64,000 nt of DNA, from positions 3,178,906-3,242,905 of the forward strand of contig NC_044290.2 in assembly GCF_004027225.2 (NCBI RefSeq), written 5' to 3'. This document shows, one piece after another, positions 39,540 through 52,600 of the stretch (position 1 is the first letter of the stretch; each line of letters starts with the position of its first letter). The translations under genes and the position numbers were made by a program. The notes under the pieces were generated by a model. That model was not told where the DNA came from. It searched no databases and was given only the letters and a program-made list of their open reading frames with translations. This stretch comes from Strigops habroptila (Eukaryota; Chordata; Aves; Psittaciformes; Psittacidae).

Positions 39540-42500
39540 GTAAAGTTGATGTTTTCTTGCCTCCCCTCCCGCCCCGCGCCCTGGGATGCGGTTGTCCGAG
39601 CACATTTATCTTGGGGCGGTGGGATTGAGCCCACATGAGGATGTCAGGGGTCCAGGTAAGTTTGCCTCCAGGTCAGTGTGCTGGTCCTGCAGCACTTGCT
39701 GCCTGGTGGCCCCGGTTCACTCCTCACATGGTATCTTGGGGGGATTAATTACAGGGCTGTTTGCCACTGCCATTCGTATACCTTTCTCAGAGGTGTTGGT
39801 ACTTAGGGAGGGGGGAATCGGTTCCTCTAGTTTAAATCTGCTAGTGCTGATGGGGGCTTTGAAACTGGGTTTTCCTGAAACCACCCTGAACTGGGGTTGA
39901 TATCCAAGCTGGAAACCTTTTGGCTCCAGCATGCCCGTGCCCACCTATTGCCTTTTCCCCCTTTTTTGCCTCCATGCATTCGCTTCTTCTCTCCAGCCCT
40001 TTCTCTCCAGCTTCCTTATTGCACCGGAGATGCACTTTGGTTGCTCCCAAGCTTGAGATACGTTGGAGATGCTGGTAATGGCTTGGATTTTTTGTAGGGA
40101 GAGGGACCAAAAGCCCACAGAAGAGGATAGTGCTGGGGGGGGGGAAAGCACAGGGTGAGCCCAGGCCAGTGGTTACCAGCACTTCCCACTGTGCTGGGAG
40201 GCTGGGGATCACCTGGGATCACCGGAGGGGTCTACCTGGTGCCTTTTCCCTTAGCCCATTCCCGCCGGAGCTGGGTGCAGGAATGGGGCTGTCGTTGTGC
40301 CGTTTGCTTGTGCTCATGTTTGGAGATGTTGTCTGCCTCTCCCTGGGAGCTGCCTGGCTCTGCACTGCTTGCCTGGAGGGATTCCTGCTGCTGGATCCCG
40401 AAGCAGTGCCCTGGGGCTGGAGAACTTGGCCAAGGGGGTGTCGGAAAGCGGTGGTGGAGCAGGAGCGTGAGGGTTTCCACAGCTCGGGCTAGCTCCAAGC
40501 GTGGGGAATGACTGTGAGAGAGGTGGGAAGGATTCACGCACCCCAGGGGTACGCTCTTTGCTTGGCTGTTTGCTTTCTTAAGTGGATTTGAGGTCAGGTG
40601 AGGAAGTGACTGGCTTGAGCATCCCTCTCCCCCGTGCCATGGGCATCACCCCTGGGGCAGGGGAAGCCCCTCTTGAGCAGTGACCTGGCATCAGGATGGG
40701 GGAGCACTGGGAGTGAGTCGCATGGTGATCACAAAGTCCTATTGGAGATGAGGATGTGTGTGGATGAAGGGGTTGTGATAGCAGGAGAGCACCAGGCTGG
40801 AGGGTCCCTGGTGTCCGGAGCAGAGCAAAGCACCTACATCATCCTGTCTGCGTGCCCTGGGGTGGCTTCTGCTCTCGAACCAGTGCAGACCCACACGGGT
40901 GCCACTGGAACCAGTGGGGTTACCCTGCTGTTAATAAGTCAGGCTTTACCTGTGTGAGAGGGGAAGTTCCCAAGGCTCTTTCCTAGCTGTCCCGCGGTGT
41001 CCAGCTCTGTGCCTCCTCCATGCTGGTGTCATGCTGAGCGTGACCCCTCCACATCACAGTCCTGTGTCAACTTGTTCCCAGCCCATTGGCACTGCCCAGC
41101 TGTAACCTGGTGCAGATCAGTGCTGCTCCCCTAAAATCAGCACCCTACATTCTCAGCTGATGTGAATCAGGGGTGATCTACAAGAGTGAGAGAGGATGCT
41201 GGCAATCAGGATGGGTCCTGTAAATCCAGTGCTTGTTGGTGGCTGGGCAAAGCCTACAGAAGCCGTGCTGTGATCCCCTGCCTGGGAGAGGCTCCTGGCA
41301 GCAGTGCCATCAGCAAACAGCCATCAGGAAACCTGACCCTTTGCACCAAAACATTTCATTAACCATACTCCAGACATGCTTACAAAACAGTGCAAAGCCC
41401 TGAGCTGTGAAAGCGCCTGCAGCAAACTGAAGGGGAGAGAGCGCAAATCAATGTAGAAACCATTTGTAGAGTTGCCCAAGGATCTCACTTCACCGCAGCA
41501 GCAAAGGGTGTTTCAGTTGTGACAGTGCTGGATTCGGGCAAGAATTCAACTGTGGAGCCCTGGACCGGCTCACGCAGCTCTTGGGTTTGCAGAACATGGG
41601 GAGTTCAGGTGAGTTTGCCAGCTGGAAACCAAAGCCAGGCTTTCTGTGTGTCTACAACATTGGCCAGTAAGAGAATTCACTCTGGTCCCCTTTGTGGAGG
41701 ATGATTCCCATGGCTGAGCATCACTTTGGCAGCGCTGTGGTGGTGTCAGGCTCTGAGCAAAACAAGGTTTGTGGGAGAGAGAGCATCTTTTATTTGCCTG
41801 GCTGCTGCTGCTGTGAGAAACTGTGGCTCAGTTTTGGGGCTTAAAGAGATTTAGGTGTTAAAAACTTGTCTAATAAAAGCTGTTACCTGTCTCTGTAGCC
41901 CTTGGTTTCCTCATGCACCTGTGTAATAGTTCCCCTGTGGGTCCCTGCTGGGTGCTGCAGCCCCAGTGTCACAGCCCCATCCCACTGGGTGCTGCTGGCC
42001 TTCCTCCCCCCGTTGCCTCCCCACTCGTCACTCAGACCCTGGTGTCCTCATCACACCTTCAGTTCTGTGGGCCTGGATCTGCAGTGACTGGGGCATCACT
42101 TCCCATTTTCACTGATGACTCGAAGAATTTGGCTTCCTTCTCTTTCGGGCACGAAGCCAGGCCCGGAGCTGTGAACAAGTCAGTTTGGGAAGGATGTGGA
42201 GAGCGACTTGGCACCAGAACCGTGTCCGGGTGGTGAATTAAACGTGACAAGGGATGGCAGGCAAAGCCAGCAAGCAGAGGAGATGCTGCTTGGTCATTGG
42301 AGCTCCGTGCTCTTCAGTGAGTTAGGCTGGATTCTGGGGGGCAGAGGACCTAGTGCATTTGATGGGCAGTTTGGAAGATCTGAGGTCTGGTGTGTTTTAC
42401 CTCTTTCGTGGTATTTGCTTTCTGCATAAGGAGTTTCTGCTCCGCTAAGGCTGGGCCAAGCATTTTTATTCACCTGGAGAAGATCAGCACCAAGTAAAAG

Positions 42501-42725
42501 AGATGGGGTCCTCAGGCTGAGAGCCCATCCCTGCACCCTCCCTGCTCCCGGAGCACTGCTGCTGGGATGGATCTGTTCCTCTCCTAAGCACATCAATCCC
42601 AGTTAGACTCTGAAACCTCTTCTTTTTCAGGGAAAAGGCATCCTGTGTCTTTCCTGCTCTCTGTGTAATCCAGTCAAAGTGAAAAAGATTGTGTCACCTA
42701 ATGAGATGCTCCAGCACAGATCACC

Positions 42726-42784
42726 TCTGTATCTTTTTCTTTCCTTCATCCTTTTCTTTCCTTCCTCTTTTTCTTTCTTCTTGG
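42726..42784 (+). repeat. Polypyrimidine (CTTT-rich) tract
   Basis: This is an impure CTTT/CCTT run of about 60 bp in MGAT5B intron 1. Confidence 0.7.
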
Positions 42785-44149
42785 TATTTAACCATCACTC
42801 CTTGCCAAAGTATAATTATGAAGATGAAAGGTCTTGCATAATGATGAAGATGTTGTCAATAGGAGGCATGAGAATGAAGAGCAGGATCAGATCTGATTAT
42901 TTCATCAGGTGATGCTTTGTTAAAATGCCCCTTGGGGAAGGGGCGGCTGGCAGCAGGATGGCGCCTTTGGGTGGGTTTTGTGCCATGATGTGCTCCCAGG
43001 GAGGACCCTTGATTGTGGGGCATGGCTGGGCTGTGACCTCCTCCTCCAGCTTGGGCCTTCTTCACTGTGCTGTTGTCCTCTCCTGACAAGGAGGTGCCAC
43101 ACAGACAGAGCCCCCCTCCTGCTCTGAGGATAAATACAGCCCGCCAACGCCAAGCTGGGTGCTGCAATCCCCAACAGTCTCTTCCAGATCCAGTGCTGTG
43201 CCGTGTGGCTGAGCACAGGGTGTGATTATGGGAACAGACTAATGTCCCCAAATCACCCCCTCTCCAAGCCATTTATAGGCCACCACGTTGCTTTGCAGCA
43301 TCAGGGATGCTTTTCTGCCTCCGCAGTCACCTCTTTGCTGGACCACAACCGTCTGGCAACGCTTCTTGAGGTCTGCTTTGGGAGAGGGGCTGAGGTCTGG
43401 AGCTATCTCTGTGTGTAAACACTGCAGCTCTGGGCTCTTTAGCTTTTGGGGAGGGAATGGCTGGATTAGCTGAGTGCATGATGCTTTTTAGAGCTGATTT
43501 CCACCTCTCAGGGCAGGCTTATTCAGAAATAAAGGGACTTGAGCTGCTTCATTCCCCAGGTGCCTCTGCAGGGATGTCGGGCAGTTCTACTGGTACACTA
43601 GAGCATCCCCTCTCCCAGGCTCTCCAGAAGGGTTTGTGCTGGTGCTGAGGGTGCTGCTGGCAGAGCAGGTTGATGCTGATGAGCACAAGGTGTTGCTTTT
43701 TCTCTTGATTAGGTGGGAGGTGAGAAGGGAATGGGGAGCTGCAGGGTGCTGCTGGTCCAGCACCCATGGCCAGGGGACCCAGCTGGGGATGGGGCAGGGC
43801 TGACCTGGGGTATGGATGTGGGTTTGATGTCTGTCTGTGGTGGGCAGGGATGATCCTCCTTAGAGCAGGCAGAGGAAACCCTTTGTTCTTGAGCTGCCCA
43901 GTTCCAAGAGCTGCCCTGGGTCTGATGTGTGTTGCTGTGTGAGAGCAGCATTGGAGCTGATGGAATGGAGGTAGGGAACTTGTGAAGGTTCCATGTCTCG
44001 TCCAGGAGACGCGGACAAGCCTCTCTATGCCATGCTGAGACAGTAGGGACCTACCCTGGAGCTCCTCCAGTAGATCTCCTCAGGGAAGTCCAGTCCTTGA
44101 GCTGCTTGATGCTGTACTTCTGCTCTCCACGTCATCTCATGTAGCTAAC

Positions 44150-44290
44150 AAGTGCTTTGAAGCAAGTTATGTTATTTGCCAGCCCTTTCCGGCAATAGAT
44201 AATTACAATGCTGGCACATTGGAGCCCAGACTTAATGGTTGGCGCCTAATCCTCTGCCTTTTAACTGCACAATAATGATTAGATGGAGGG
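44150..44290. promoter_or_regulatory. Candidate conserved element in MGAT5B intron 1
   Basis: This patch contains TTGCCAGCCCTTTCCGGCAA (5-bp inverted ends), GATAATTACAATGC, CTTAATGGTTGGCGCC and CAATAATGATTAGATGG. It is AT-rich, non-repetitive and dense in TAAT cores. It is flagged from composition only. Confidence 0.3.
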
Positions 44291-45714
44291 TTGTGGTGTT
44301 CCTTTCTCTGGAAAAGCCCTCTGTTGGTGTTGGGTGGCTGTGCTGTGTTTCTGTGAGCAGATCCAGAGCCCTGTAGATAATGCTGTGAGCTTGTAAAGGA
44401 GAGTTAGTGGTTCCTGTCCTCAGTGGCTTGCTTCCCTCTAGCTCGGGGCCCTAAGGGCTTGCTCATCTCCTTTGTCCCACATAGATTTATCTCTTTGAAG
44501 GCAAACCCGTTGTTTCACAAGGCTGGCTGGAGGGTGTCTTTTCTCTTTCTCCTTCTTGAAACTTTCCTTGGGTTTGGCTGCTGAGATTCCCAGTACAGCC
44601 ATGGCTCTGGGAGCTGTTGTACATGGTGCCTGGCAGCAGCACTGCCCATGTGCCTGCTGGAGGATGCAGCACCTCTGAGGAGACTTGGAAGCAGCAGCCG
44701 CATCTCTGAGAGGTGGAAAGAGGCCAAGTGTCCATCCCTCCTTTGTGCACAATAACTCTCCTCGTGCACAGAGCTCCTGCCTTCAGCGTTTTTACCCCCG
44801 AATAAAGTTACCAGCCTGAATTTGGCCTAAACAGGAGCAGCACTGAGAGCTCCTGCCTCTCTTGTAGCTGGAGGTGACCATGAGCTCAGCTGGGAATGAT
44901 GTGCAGGTCAGTATCCTGGCTGGTGTATCCCACTTTCCTGCCAGCCTGGATGAACAAAGCAGTGATAGGATGGTCCCAGGTCACCATGTGTGCCACCAGC
45001 ACTTGTTCCTTCTCATCCTGCTGTGCACAGGGCTGCCTGTGCCATGCAGGTGATGCCGGACACAATGGTGAATACCAGTGGCCTAGTTACAGCAGGAACA
45101 AAAGACTTTTTTTCTTAACAAAAATGTGGTTTGGGGTTTTTTTTAGATCCTTTTGGAGGAAGGGAAGGTACAAGGTCTCTCTTTTCCCTGGACTTTCCCA
45201 GGAGGAAGATGGGTATTGTTTATTGTAGTGGTTCCTGTGGTGTGTGTTATTGGCTGGGTCTAATAGAGCATTGTAAGGGCAGTTGTGGTCTGGCTCAGCT
45301 TTCCCACCTAAGGTGAAAGTCTCTGCTCCCTCTTGAGGCCTGCCATGGGAGCAAGCTGCAGGGATTTTGGAGGGTGTTCGCAGGCAAAACGCCCCTGCTC
45401 AGTGCTGGGGTTTGGGCAGACGCATCTTTGGGCTTTTCCTGAAGCATGTGTGGGTCTGGCTGTTATTGGGGTGAGGTGCTGGTGTGCTCTGGCAGGGCTG
45501 GGGCTGCAGAGATGCTCCTTGCCCAGGCTGGATGGGCTCAGCCACAGGGATGGAGGCAGGGATTGTCCTGACTGCCTCTTCCAGACACCTCAAACAGCAG
45601 CTCCTGCTGCTGTGTGGAGGGGTTACCGCAGGGGGGTGAAGGATGGTGGGGCCGCCCCAGGAGCAAGCCGGTTCCTTGTCACACCTCTCTACAGCTCTGC
45701 TTTCCCTCCCGCAG

Positions 45715-45827
45715 GATATTCGTGCTGGGCATTGGATTTTTCACCCTGTGCTTCCTAATGACGTCGCTGGGAGGGCAGTTCTCAGCCAAGCGCCTGGGGG
45801 ACTCGCCCTTCACCATCCGGACCGAAG
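45715..45827 (+). CDS. MGAT5B: MGAT5B exon 2: membrane anchor and stem start
   Basis: This 113-nt exon has acceptor CCCGCAG ending at 45714 and donor GTGAGT at 45828. Its first base completes the Arg codon split with exon 1. It encodes residues 23-60: R, then IFVLGIGFFTLCFLMTSLGG (residues 24-43), the single signal-anchor helix, followed by QFSAKRLGDSPFTIRTE, the beginning of the lumenal stem. It ends with one base (G) of a Val codon. The anchor sequence is nearly identical to what I know of vertebrate MGAT5B and is one of the strongest identifiers in the window. Confidence 0.96.
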
Positions 45828-47280
45828 GTGAGTGCGGCTCCATGCCCGTCCTGTACCGCGGGATGCTCCCTGACCCCCATGTGCGTGGTCCAGCTCTGAC
45901 AGGCACCAGGGATGCAGGGAGCATGGTGCTCAGTTGCCTCCATTCCCAAGGCTCCCTCCTGACCTGTTTCAGGACAGCTTGGGATCCTGTTAGTCCTTCT
46001 TGCCATGGTGCAGGCACTTTGCAGCCGTGTGGCTAAAGCCTGGCTGTGTTCACATCCAGAGGTGTTCACAGCGGAGATGCGTGTGTGTTGGAGTGTGGAT
46101 GCTGACCCTGGCTCGCAGCAGAGGGGTGGGGAAACACCAGTGACTGGGGCTGATAGCATTAGACCTTCAGCTGGAGGTGGTGTGGGTTGCGTGGGTTGCA
46201 CCCGGGCTGATGTGCTGAGGATTTGGCTTGGGTGCTTGGAGGGTTTTGGGCAGTTTTGGACAGTGCTTTGGGGTAGTTTTGGTCTGCAGGGAGTGGAAAT
46301 TGTCCCTTAGGGATGGGAAAATAAAAGGCCTTTGTGGTTTCATGAAGGTGCTGAGATGTAGAAGATAAATATTCTGATTTTTAGCAAGTGTGCTTTCAGC
46401 TTGGTCAGTCCACCATGGTCTTCTCCTCCACACCAAAGGCGTGGATGGATCTGAGCTCCCCAGCCTGACCTGGTATGGGATTTTTGGGCAATAAATCCTT
46501 TCCTTGTGGTGCTGGAAGTGCTAGTTGCTTTCCTACAGAAGAAGAGGACTAACGTGGTGGTTTCCAGAAGTGGAATGGTGCTTTTAAACTGCTCAGTTGA
46601 CTTCCAGAGAGATGGCTGTGCAGTTGGCTTTGTTTTCTCCCCCATGGATGGAGCACACGGCAGCTGGCATTGCACCCCTTGTGCTCCCCTAATTGTCCCC
46701 ATCACCCTTCTCCATTAAGCTCCTTCTCCAAGGGGCTGGCTGACCTCCAGCAGGTTGCTGGAGAGTGTTTTACCATGGTTGGGATACCTGCCCTGCGAGG
46801 AGGGTGGGTGCTGTGTTAATGTCCCTGTCCCCATGCCAGGCACTGCTTCTGTCATGGCTGGTGGGTGAAGCTTGGTTATAGGGGATTTCTTCCTTCTTGG
46901 GATGAGAAGCAGCAGATGAGGAGGATGTGCAGAAGAAGGCCCTGGACCACCACTTTCTCCAAACTTGGCTTTTGAGGACTTGGGTCCTGAAAAGATTTAT
47001 AAGTTCACAATAAAAGGTGACACTTGTTGCAGCTTCCCTCTGTCCCAGGAGAGCCCCGGTGTCTCCAGGGGGGTTGCAGACAACTAGAGGAAAGGCAGAT
47101 GGGTCCTGATTAACTGTGGGACCAGCCTGAGCTGAGGGATGGCACAGGTTGTGCTGCAAACGGCAGCAAAGGTTTCCAGAACCCCCTGGTCCCACCCCAG
47201 AGGACTCTAAAGTTGTGGCAACAAGATGATTATTCAGCTTCTTTATCCCCTTTCTGGACGCTTTGGAGTGGAATAGCTTT

Positions 47281-47391
47281 TCCCATCCTTATTATTAAAT
47301 TTAACCCACAATTTACACAATTTATTAATATAAAATAATATTCTTATTATTGTTAAATTTAACCCACAATTTATTCCACTGATTCCCATCC
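47281..47391 (+). repeat. Imperfect tandem duplication, AT-rich
   Basis: The block CTTATTATTAAATTTAACCC with CACAATTTA (47288-47315) recurs at 47343-47373 with a few changed or inserted bases. A TCCCATCCTT decamer precedes the first copy (47281) and follows the second (47384). This looks like a local duplication of about 55 bp. Confidence 0.75.
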
Positions 47392-49259
47392 TTACACGTC
47401 TCTTGTTTGCTGGGCACAATGTTAGCACAGTCCTGGAGCTGGATCCAAAGAAACCTCCCTTTTCAGGCTCTCACACCTCTGAGTCCTCCCTGATTACTGC
47501 TTTTGTGATTAAATCAAGGGGTGTAAATGGGTGTGAGGTGTGTAAACCTTGCATCCGAGATCCCAGCCCTCTTCCAGCCCCCTTGGCTCTGCTAAGGGGT
47601 GTGCTGTGAGTCCTGGCCTTGCCAGCTAGGAGAAATGCCTGCTGCTTTGCTCTGAGGCTGCACAGGTCTGGACATTACAGGTCTGGTGATGGCTGGTTGG
47701 TCCCGTTTAAAGAAGGAAAAAACCATCCTGATCAAGTTCCTCTAATATTTCAGGCTTTTGGTCTCTGGGCTCTGTAACTGGCTAAGCCAAGTTGTGCTTT
47801 GTTGGGAAGCACAGAATTTCAATGTAAAACCATTTTTTTCCTTTATTGAATGGATTTGCCAAGCAAGGAAGTGCTTCCAGATGAGTTGCTGCCAATTTGG
47901 CTGTCGCTGCAATTCTTGTTGGGGAAGATTTGGTTCATTCATGGTCTTGTACACCGTTTTGAAACATGAAGCATCCTTTCTCCTGTCTGTGGAAGAAGGG
48001 ATGCTGTTCTGGAAGATTATATTCTTTGTCCATAGGACTAACCTGGGAGGCTTTTTTCTAGCTCTGTAACACTGGGTTCAGGCTGTTGGGGGTCAGACTT
48101 CCTTGTCATACTGGTCCATAGGGACAATGCCTACTGGTCCCACTGGGAAATGGGGAGTCAAAGCCTCCGGGAAGCTGGCAAGGTGGAGAAACTCCATCCT
48201 TGGAGACAAACACATGAGGCTGTGGGCAGGTCTAACCCCGGCTCTGCTCTGTGTGGAGCAGGAGATTGGGGAAGGGACCCAGAGGTCCCTCCTGTCTGGC
48301 ATGGTGCTGAGCCCACATGGAGGAGCACTGGATGCACGTCGAAGCCGGTGCAGGTTGATGGGAACAGAATTCAATGTGCTGCTTATTAGTGCTGCGATGT
48401 CTCAATAGGTCTGTGTGGGTAACAAACTGGCATTTAATTAACGTGTTATGGATCCTAAGGAAAGCCAAGAAATACTGCTAGTTATCGTTGCTGTTAAGTG
48501 CACAGTGTGGTCTGAAGGTGAGTGCAAAGCAGCGGGTTAATTTTGCTGGGCTGATCAGCTCTTGATGTAGGTAATAGTGGGAATTGGGCCAGCGTTCACA
48601 CAAACATGGACAGGTTCAGGGCTGTTGGCTTTGGAGGAGTTATTGGGTGCATGGCCTCAGGTCTGCCATGTGTTGAAGGTTTGAGTATCTGCTGGTGTGA
48701 AATGCGCTGGAGTGCACTGGTGGTCCTGCCTGGGGAAGGAGCCTGGTCCCTGCTGCCGCTCTCCTCTCCACATGAGCTCATCAAGTGTTGCATTTAATGG
48801 GCCCTTTTGAGCATTATTCATTAATTGATTAATTCTTTATCACAAGCTGGCAGCATCTCTCCCCGTGTGCTCTGGGTGTGGGCTGCTTTACCCGTGCAGC
48901 TGGGGTATTTAGTTGGGTATGTTGTGCCTAGCGAGTGTCGGCTCCGGAGGTCCTTCCTGGGGGTCATCCTGGCTTTTGTGGCTCTTTGGTCTAGTCCTTG
49001 CTCCCATGTGTCCTGCCAGGCCCAGCAGTGATGCTGTGCACGTGAAGCTGCCCATGCCCTTAAATGTCTGCAGCCGAGTCCTTAAAAATCATTTGCATCC
49101 AAGGAATACCATTTGTGGGTAAGTAAGTGGTGAAGTTCATGGTGCCACCTAGGCTAGGGCTGTTCCTGTTTCTCCCTGGGTGTCCTGACCAGCCCAGCAC
49201 TGAACCTTGGATATTGCAATCCAAGGGGAAGCTTACGAAAATGCCCCACACTTGTCCAG

Positions 49260-49600
49260 AACTTTCTTGGCTTCTGAACTGTGTAAGCAGCTGATCAAAA
49301 CCAAAATGAAGATAGATACTAGGCAGGAACCTGAAAAGGAGAAACGAATAATATCACAGTCCAAAAGTTAATCCCATTCTAAATTTTATTTTTATATGTG
49401 AATCCCCTTCTCAGAGGCTCTCTCCAAAAGCCAACTTTGCCGACGTGTGCCAGAAATCATTCCTCGGATGGGTTCTCTGCTCGGTGATTCGATGCAGCAG
49501 CAGCTTAACGTCTTAACAAGAAATAAAAACCCCTCTTCTGAAATGCAAGTTATTTTATCCTAATCCGCTGCTGTCAAGTAAACACAGACAAAGGTTTCTT
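49260..49600. promoter_or_regulatory. Candidate conserved element in MGAT5B intron 2
   Basis: This is repeat-free sequence with scattered retained CpGs (GCCGACGTG, CTCGGTGATTCGATG, TTAACGTCTTAAC) next to AT-rich stretches (AAATTTTATTTTTATATG). It is flagged as a possible conserved non-coding element only. Confidence 0.2.
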
Positions 49601-52600
49601 TGTTTTGAAATGGCCACTGAGAGAGTTTGTTCTGCAAACAAAGATCCAGATGAAAAAGAAGAGCAGACAAGTCTATAAATTTTGGATGCGGGAGGCACTT
49701 TGGGAAGGGCTCTGCACGCGAGAGATTGAGCTTTCTGTGCCCTTTTCTCACCTCCTTTTTAGAATTTAAAATGTTTGGGGTTTTTTTTTCCAAGCATTTT
49801 TTACTTTTGTTTTACTGCTGGAGTCAAGCAGGGGCAGGGGCTGATCCACCAGAAGCCCCCAAATCTTTAGTGGTGGTGCTTGCAGCATGGCTGGGGAGGG
49901 GTTTGGTTGTGGTCCCTCTGCCCATCGCTGTGCCCCAGGCTGGTTTTGGTGATGATGTACATCCTGCTGGCGGGGCTTGCTGCTGCAGGGGATTACTGGA
50001 GGAAAATAGGTTATTAAGTGTTAAAACGTGGTTAGATGGGGCTGGAATATTGCCTGCAGCTGCAGTAGCTAGTTTAAAACACAGAAAGACTTCTGATTTC
50101 TCCTGCTGTTGATCCTGTATGGTGGGGTATGAGGCGCTGGAGGAATTTGCTGCAGGTCCAGGGGATGTGTAGGACAATTCCTGATGTCCCGAAATGGCTG
50201 GAGCTGAGCTGTGCCCTTGCTGATTCTTGTAAGAGGGCTCTGATTTAATTTCAGCTGACCTTGGTGGTACTCGGCTACAAGTGCTTTGAGTGTATCATAT
50301 AGATATAGATATCTCAGTGCTTGGCCTGTTTGTGCTGCAACAGCAGCTCTCGTGCTGAGGTCCTTGATTCTGAATGCCTTTGGGAAGTGGTGGCTTGCTG
50401 AGCACTGGAGCTGTGTTTTTACTCTTCCCATAACTGCCTTTTCAACCTGTTTTCAAGTGTTTCCTGCCCGGGTTGGTGCTCAGCTTGAGAACTCGGCACC
50501 TGCCTTTTTCCACACAAAACCAGCTCCCAGCAGCATCTCCAGCTGGTTTCCTGTTGGTGACCACAGTCAGGCCCCTGTGTTGAGTTTCCTCAGTAGCTTT
50601 TGGAAACAGGGTCAAGTGAGGACAGGGAACCAAGAAAGGACAAGGCTGGGGGAGAGCTGATTTTAGAGCACAAGCTTGGACACGCAAGAGAGCAGAGTTG
50701 AAGCACATCCTCTGCCAGGCTGCTCACCTTGTCCTGTGTTGCTGAGAGGTGTTTTGGGGTCCGATCTCCTCGGGACTGGAGGGTATGAACTCTCATGGGA
50801 TATTAAACAGCTTGTGGGCAGATTTCCTAGTCCTGTGCCATTGGGATTTTCTGCAGCTGGGCAACGTTAACTTCTTTGACCTGCAATCTGTCTGGAGGTG
50901 GGCAGCGAAGAGCTTCTGCTGCAAAAGCCTCTGGGATTTAGCCATTCGCTTTCATTTTGCAGAAAAAGAAAAATAACTTTTACAAGTTATGGAGAAAGCC
51001 TGCAGGGGCAGCTCCCCTTGCTGGCTTGGGGCATCTTATCCTGGGTGCAGGCTGTGAGTGAAGCTGAGCACCAGTGCTCCCCTGGAATAGCTCTGGTTTG
51101 CTGTGTTGGGTCTCTCAGGAGAGGTCCAGCAGACAACAAGCAAAGCATGATGCACTGAAAACAGTGTTTAACACCTGCTGGCAGAAATCCTACCCTGCTT
51201 TCCCAAACCCAGCACCCCTCCTGTGTTCCAGCTACTGGAGTGCTCTGCCTTTCCCATGGCTGTTGCTTGCTCCAGTTCCTGGAGTCTCACCTGCTTAAAG
51301 TGATTTCTTCCATCAATGAACACAGACGAGGAGAGAGGGAGATACAGCACAGCTGTATCCTTTGGTGTTTGTGGCTTCTGTTTCATCCCAGAGCAGGGAT
51401 GTTGGTGGAGGGGCAGGAATTGTGCTGCAGGAGGTAATGTTCAAGGTTGCTGGGGGTTTTGTAGGGCATCTTCACCATTCCAGAGCCATAGTACCGTGAA
51501 GCAATGGGATCTCATGTTATTTCAATTCCTTGAATTGCTCTCCCAGGAGCAGAGCAAAAAGGCCAAATAGAAACGTGAGAACCTACATAATCTCCTTGGA
51601 GGGGTCCTTTGCTCCCATTCCTCTCTCTGCTGGTTTTCCTTTTGCTCCAGCAGCATCCCAGCTGGGTTATCATGGCCAGGTTCCATCGCTGTTTGCTCTC
51701 TCAGAAGACGCAGAAAGGTCAAGCTCAGATTTGCTAACGATCAGAGTGAGCTTGAATAACTCTGTGGTCCTCCCTCACAGACAACTGTACTGGGAGGGGA
51801 GGAGGAGAAGGGGGAGATCTGTGTGCATGATCCTGACCTGCTGCATTCCCTCTGCGTGCAGCTCATCATGAGGGAGGACGACAGAGGAGGGAATGGCTTG
51901 GTTCAGCTCTGCCTGCGAGGTCCTGGCTGCAGGGAGATGCTGCTCAGCCCAGAAGAGCTTTAAAGCAAAGCACAGATGTGTTCATCCTCACATCCCAGTT
52001 CCCTCTCTCTGGGGAAAAGTAATTGCTGGACCCATTTGCAAACTCAGGTGCTGCCACTTGTGATAGATCCCGTTTTGCTCCTCAGCTCTTTTTCAGTGGA
52101 GCACATAGTTCTGACAGGAGCTTGAGTTGCTTTGTGGCTTTGCCAATCTCTTTTCTTACCTGACCTTGCTGGAGAGAGCACCCCGGAGCAAGGGCTTAGG
52201 CTGCTGCCTCCTTGAGACATGATGCAGAGACATGTGGTTCCAGGGATGCTCCTGTTCCCTTTGCTTTCAAAAAGTCATATGAGTTATAAATTGATCTTAC
52301 TGCCTTCAATGCACGGTGAAGATGAGAGGAAAACCAGTTGCAAAGACTCGTGTAACCAAGTGATGGTGATGAAGGGATACAGGCAGAGTGACAGAGGGAG
52401 CTGGCAGACTCTGCTCTGCAAACTCAGCACTGCTTATTCCCATTTTCATCCTGAGCGAGATACAACTCTCTCCTGGGCTGCTCGTGCTATGTTTTGATGT
52501 TGTCTGCCGAGCAGCTCTGGATAACGTCTGCAGCAGCTTTTAAGCAGCTTGTCAGGATCCACTACTTGAGCGTGTCTCGCCAGGCAGCACCGGGATGCTT

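Larger units (their letters stand above)
39540..45714 (+). other. MGAT5B: MGAT5B intron 1 (6.2 kb)
   Basis: The intron runs from GTAAAG at 39540 to CCCTCCCGCAG ending at 45714. No CR1 copy is present. A CT-rich run at 42726-42784 and a candidate regulatory patch at 44150-44290 are annotated or noted separately. No other exon is recognised. Confidence 0.88.

Noticed and set aside
38967-39605. 212-codon minus-strand open frame across the MGAT5B CpG island
   Set aside because: Long frames on all strands are expected in very GC-rich DNA. The Pro/Arg/Ala-rich translation is a shadow of the island and of exon 1.
40980-41010. Possible REST/RE1 element (GCTGTCC...GGTG) in MGAT5B intron 1
   Set aside because: The half-site spacing is one base too long and the right half does not match GGTGCTGAA.
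49142-49155. CTCF-like site (GTGCCACCTAGGCT, minus strand)
   Set aside because: Only 11 of 14 core positions match and the leading CCA is missing, which is not better than chance in a window of this size.
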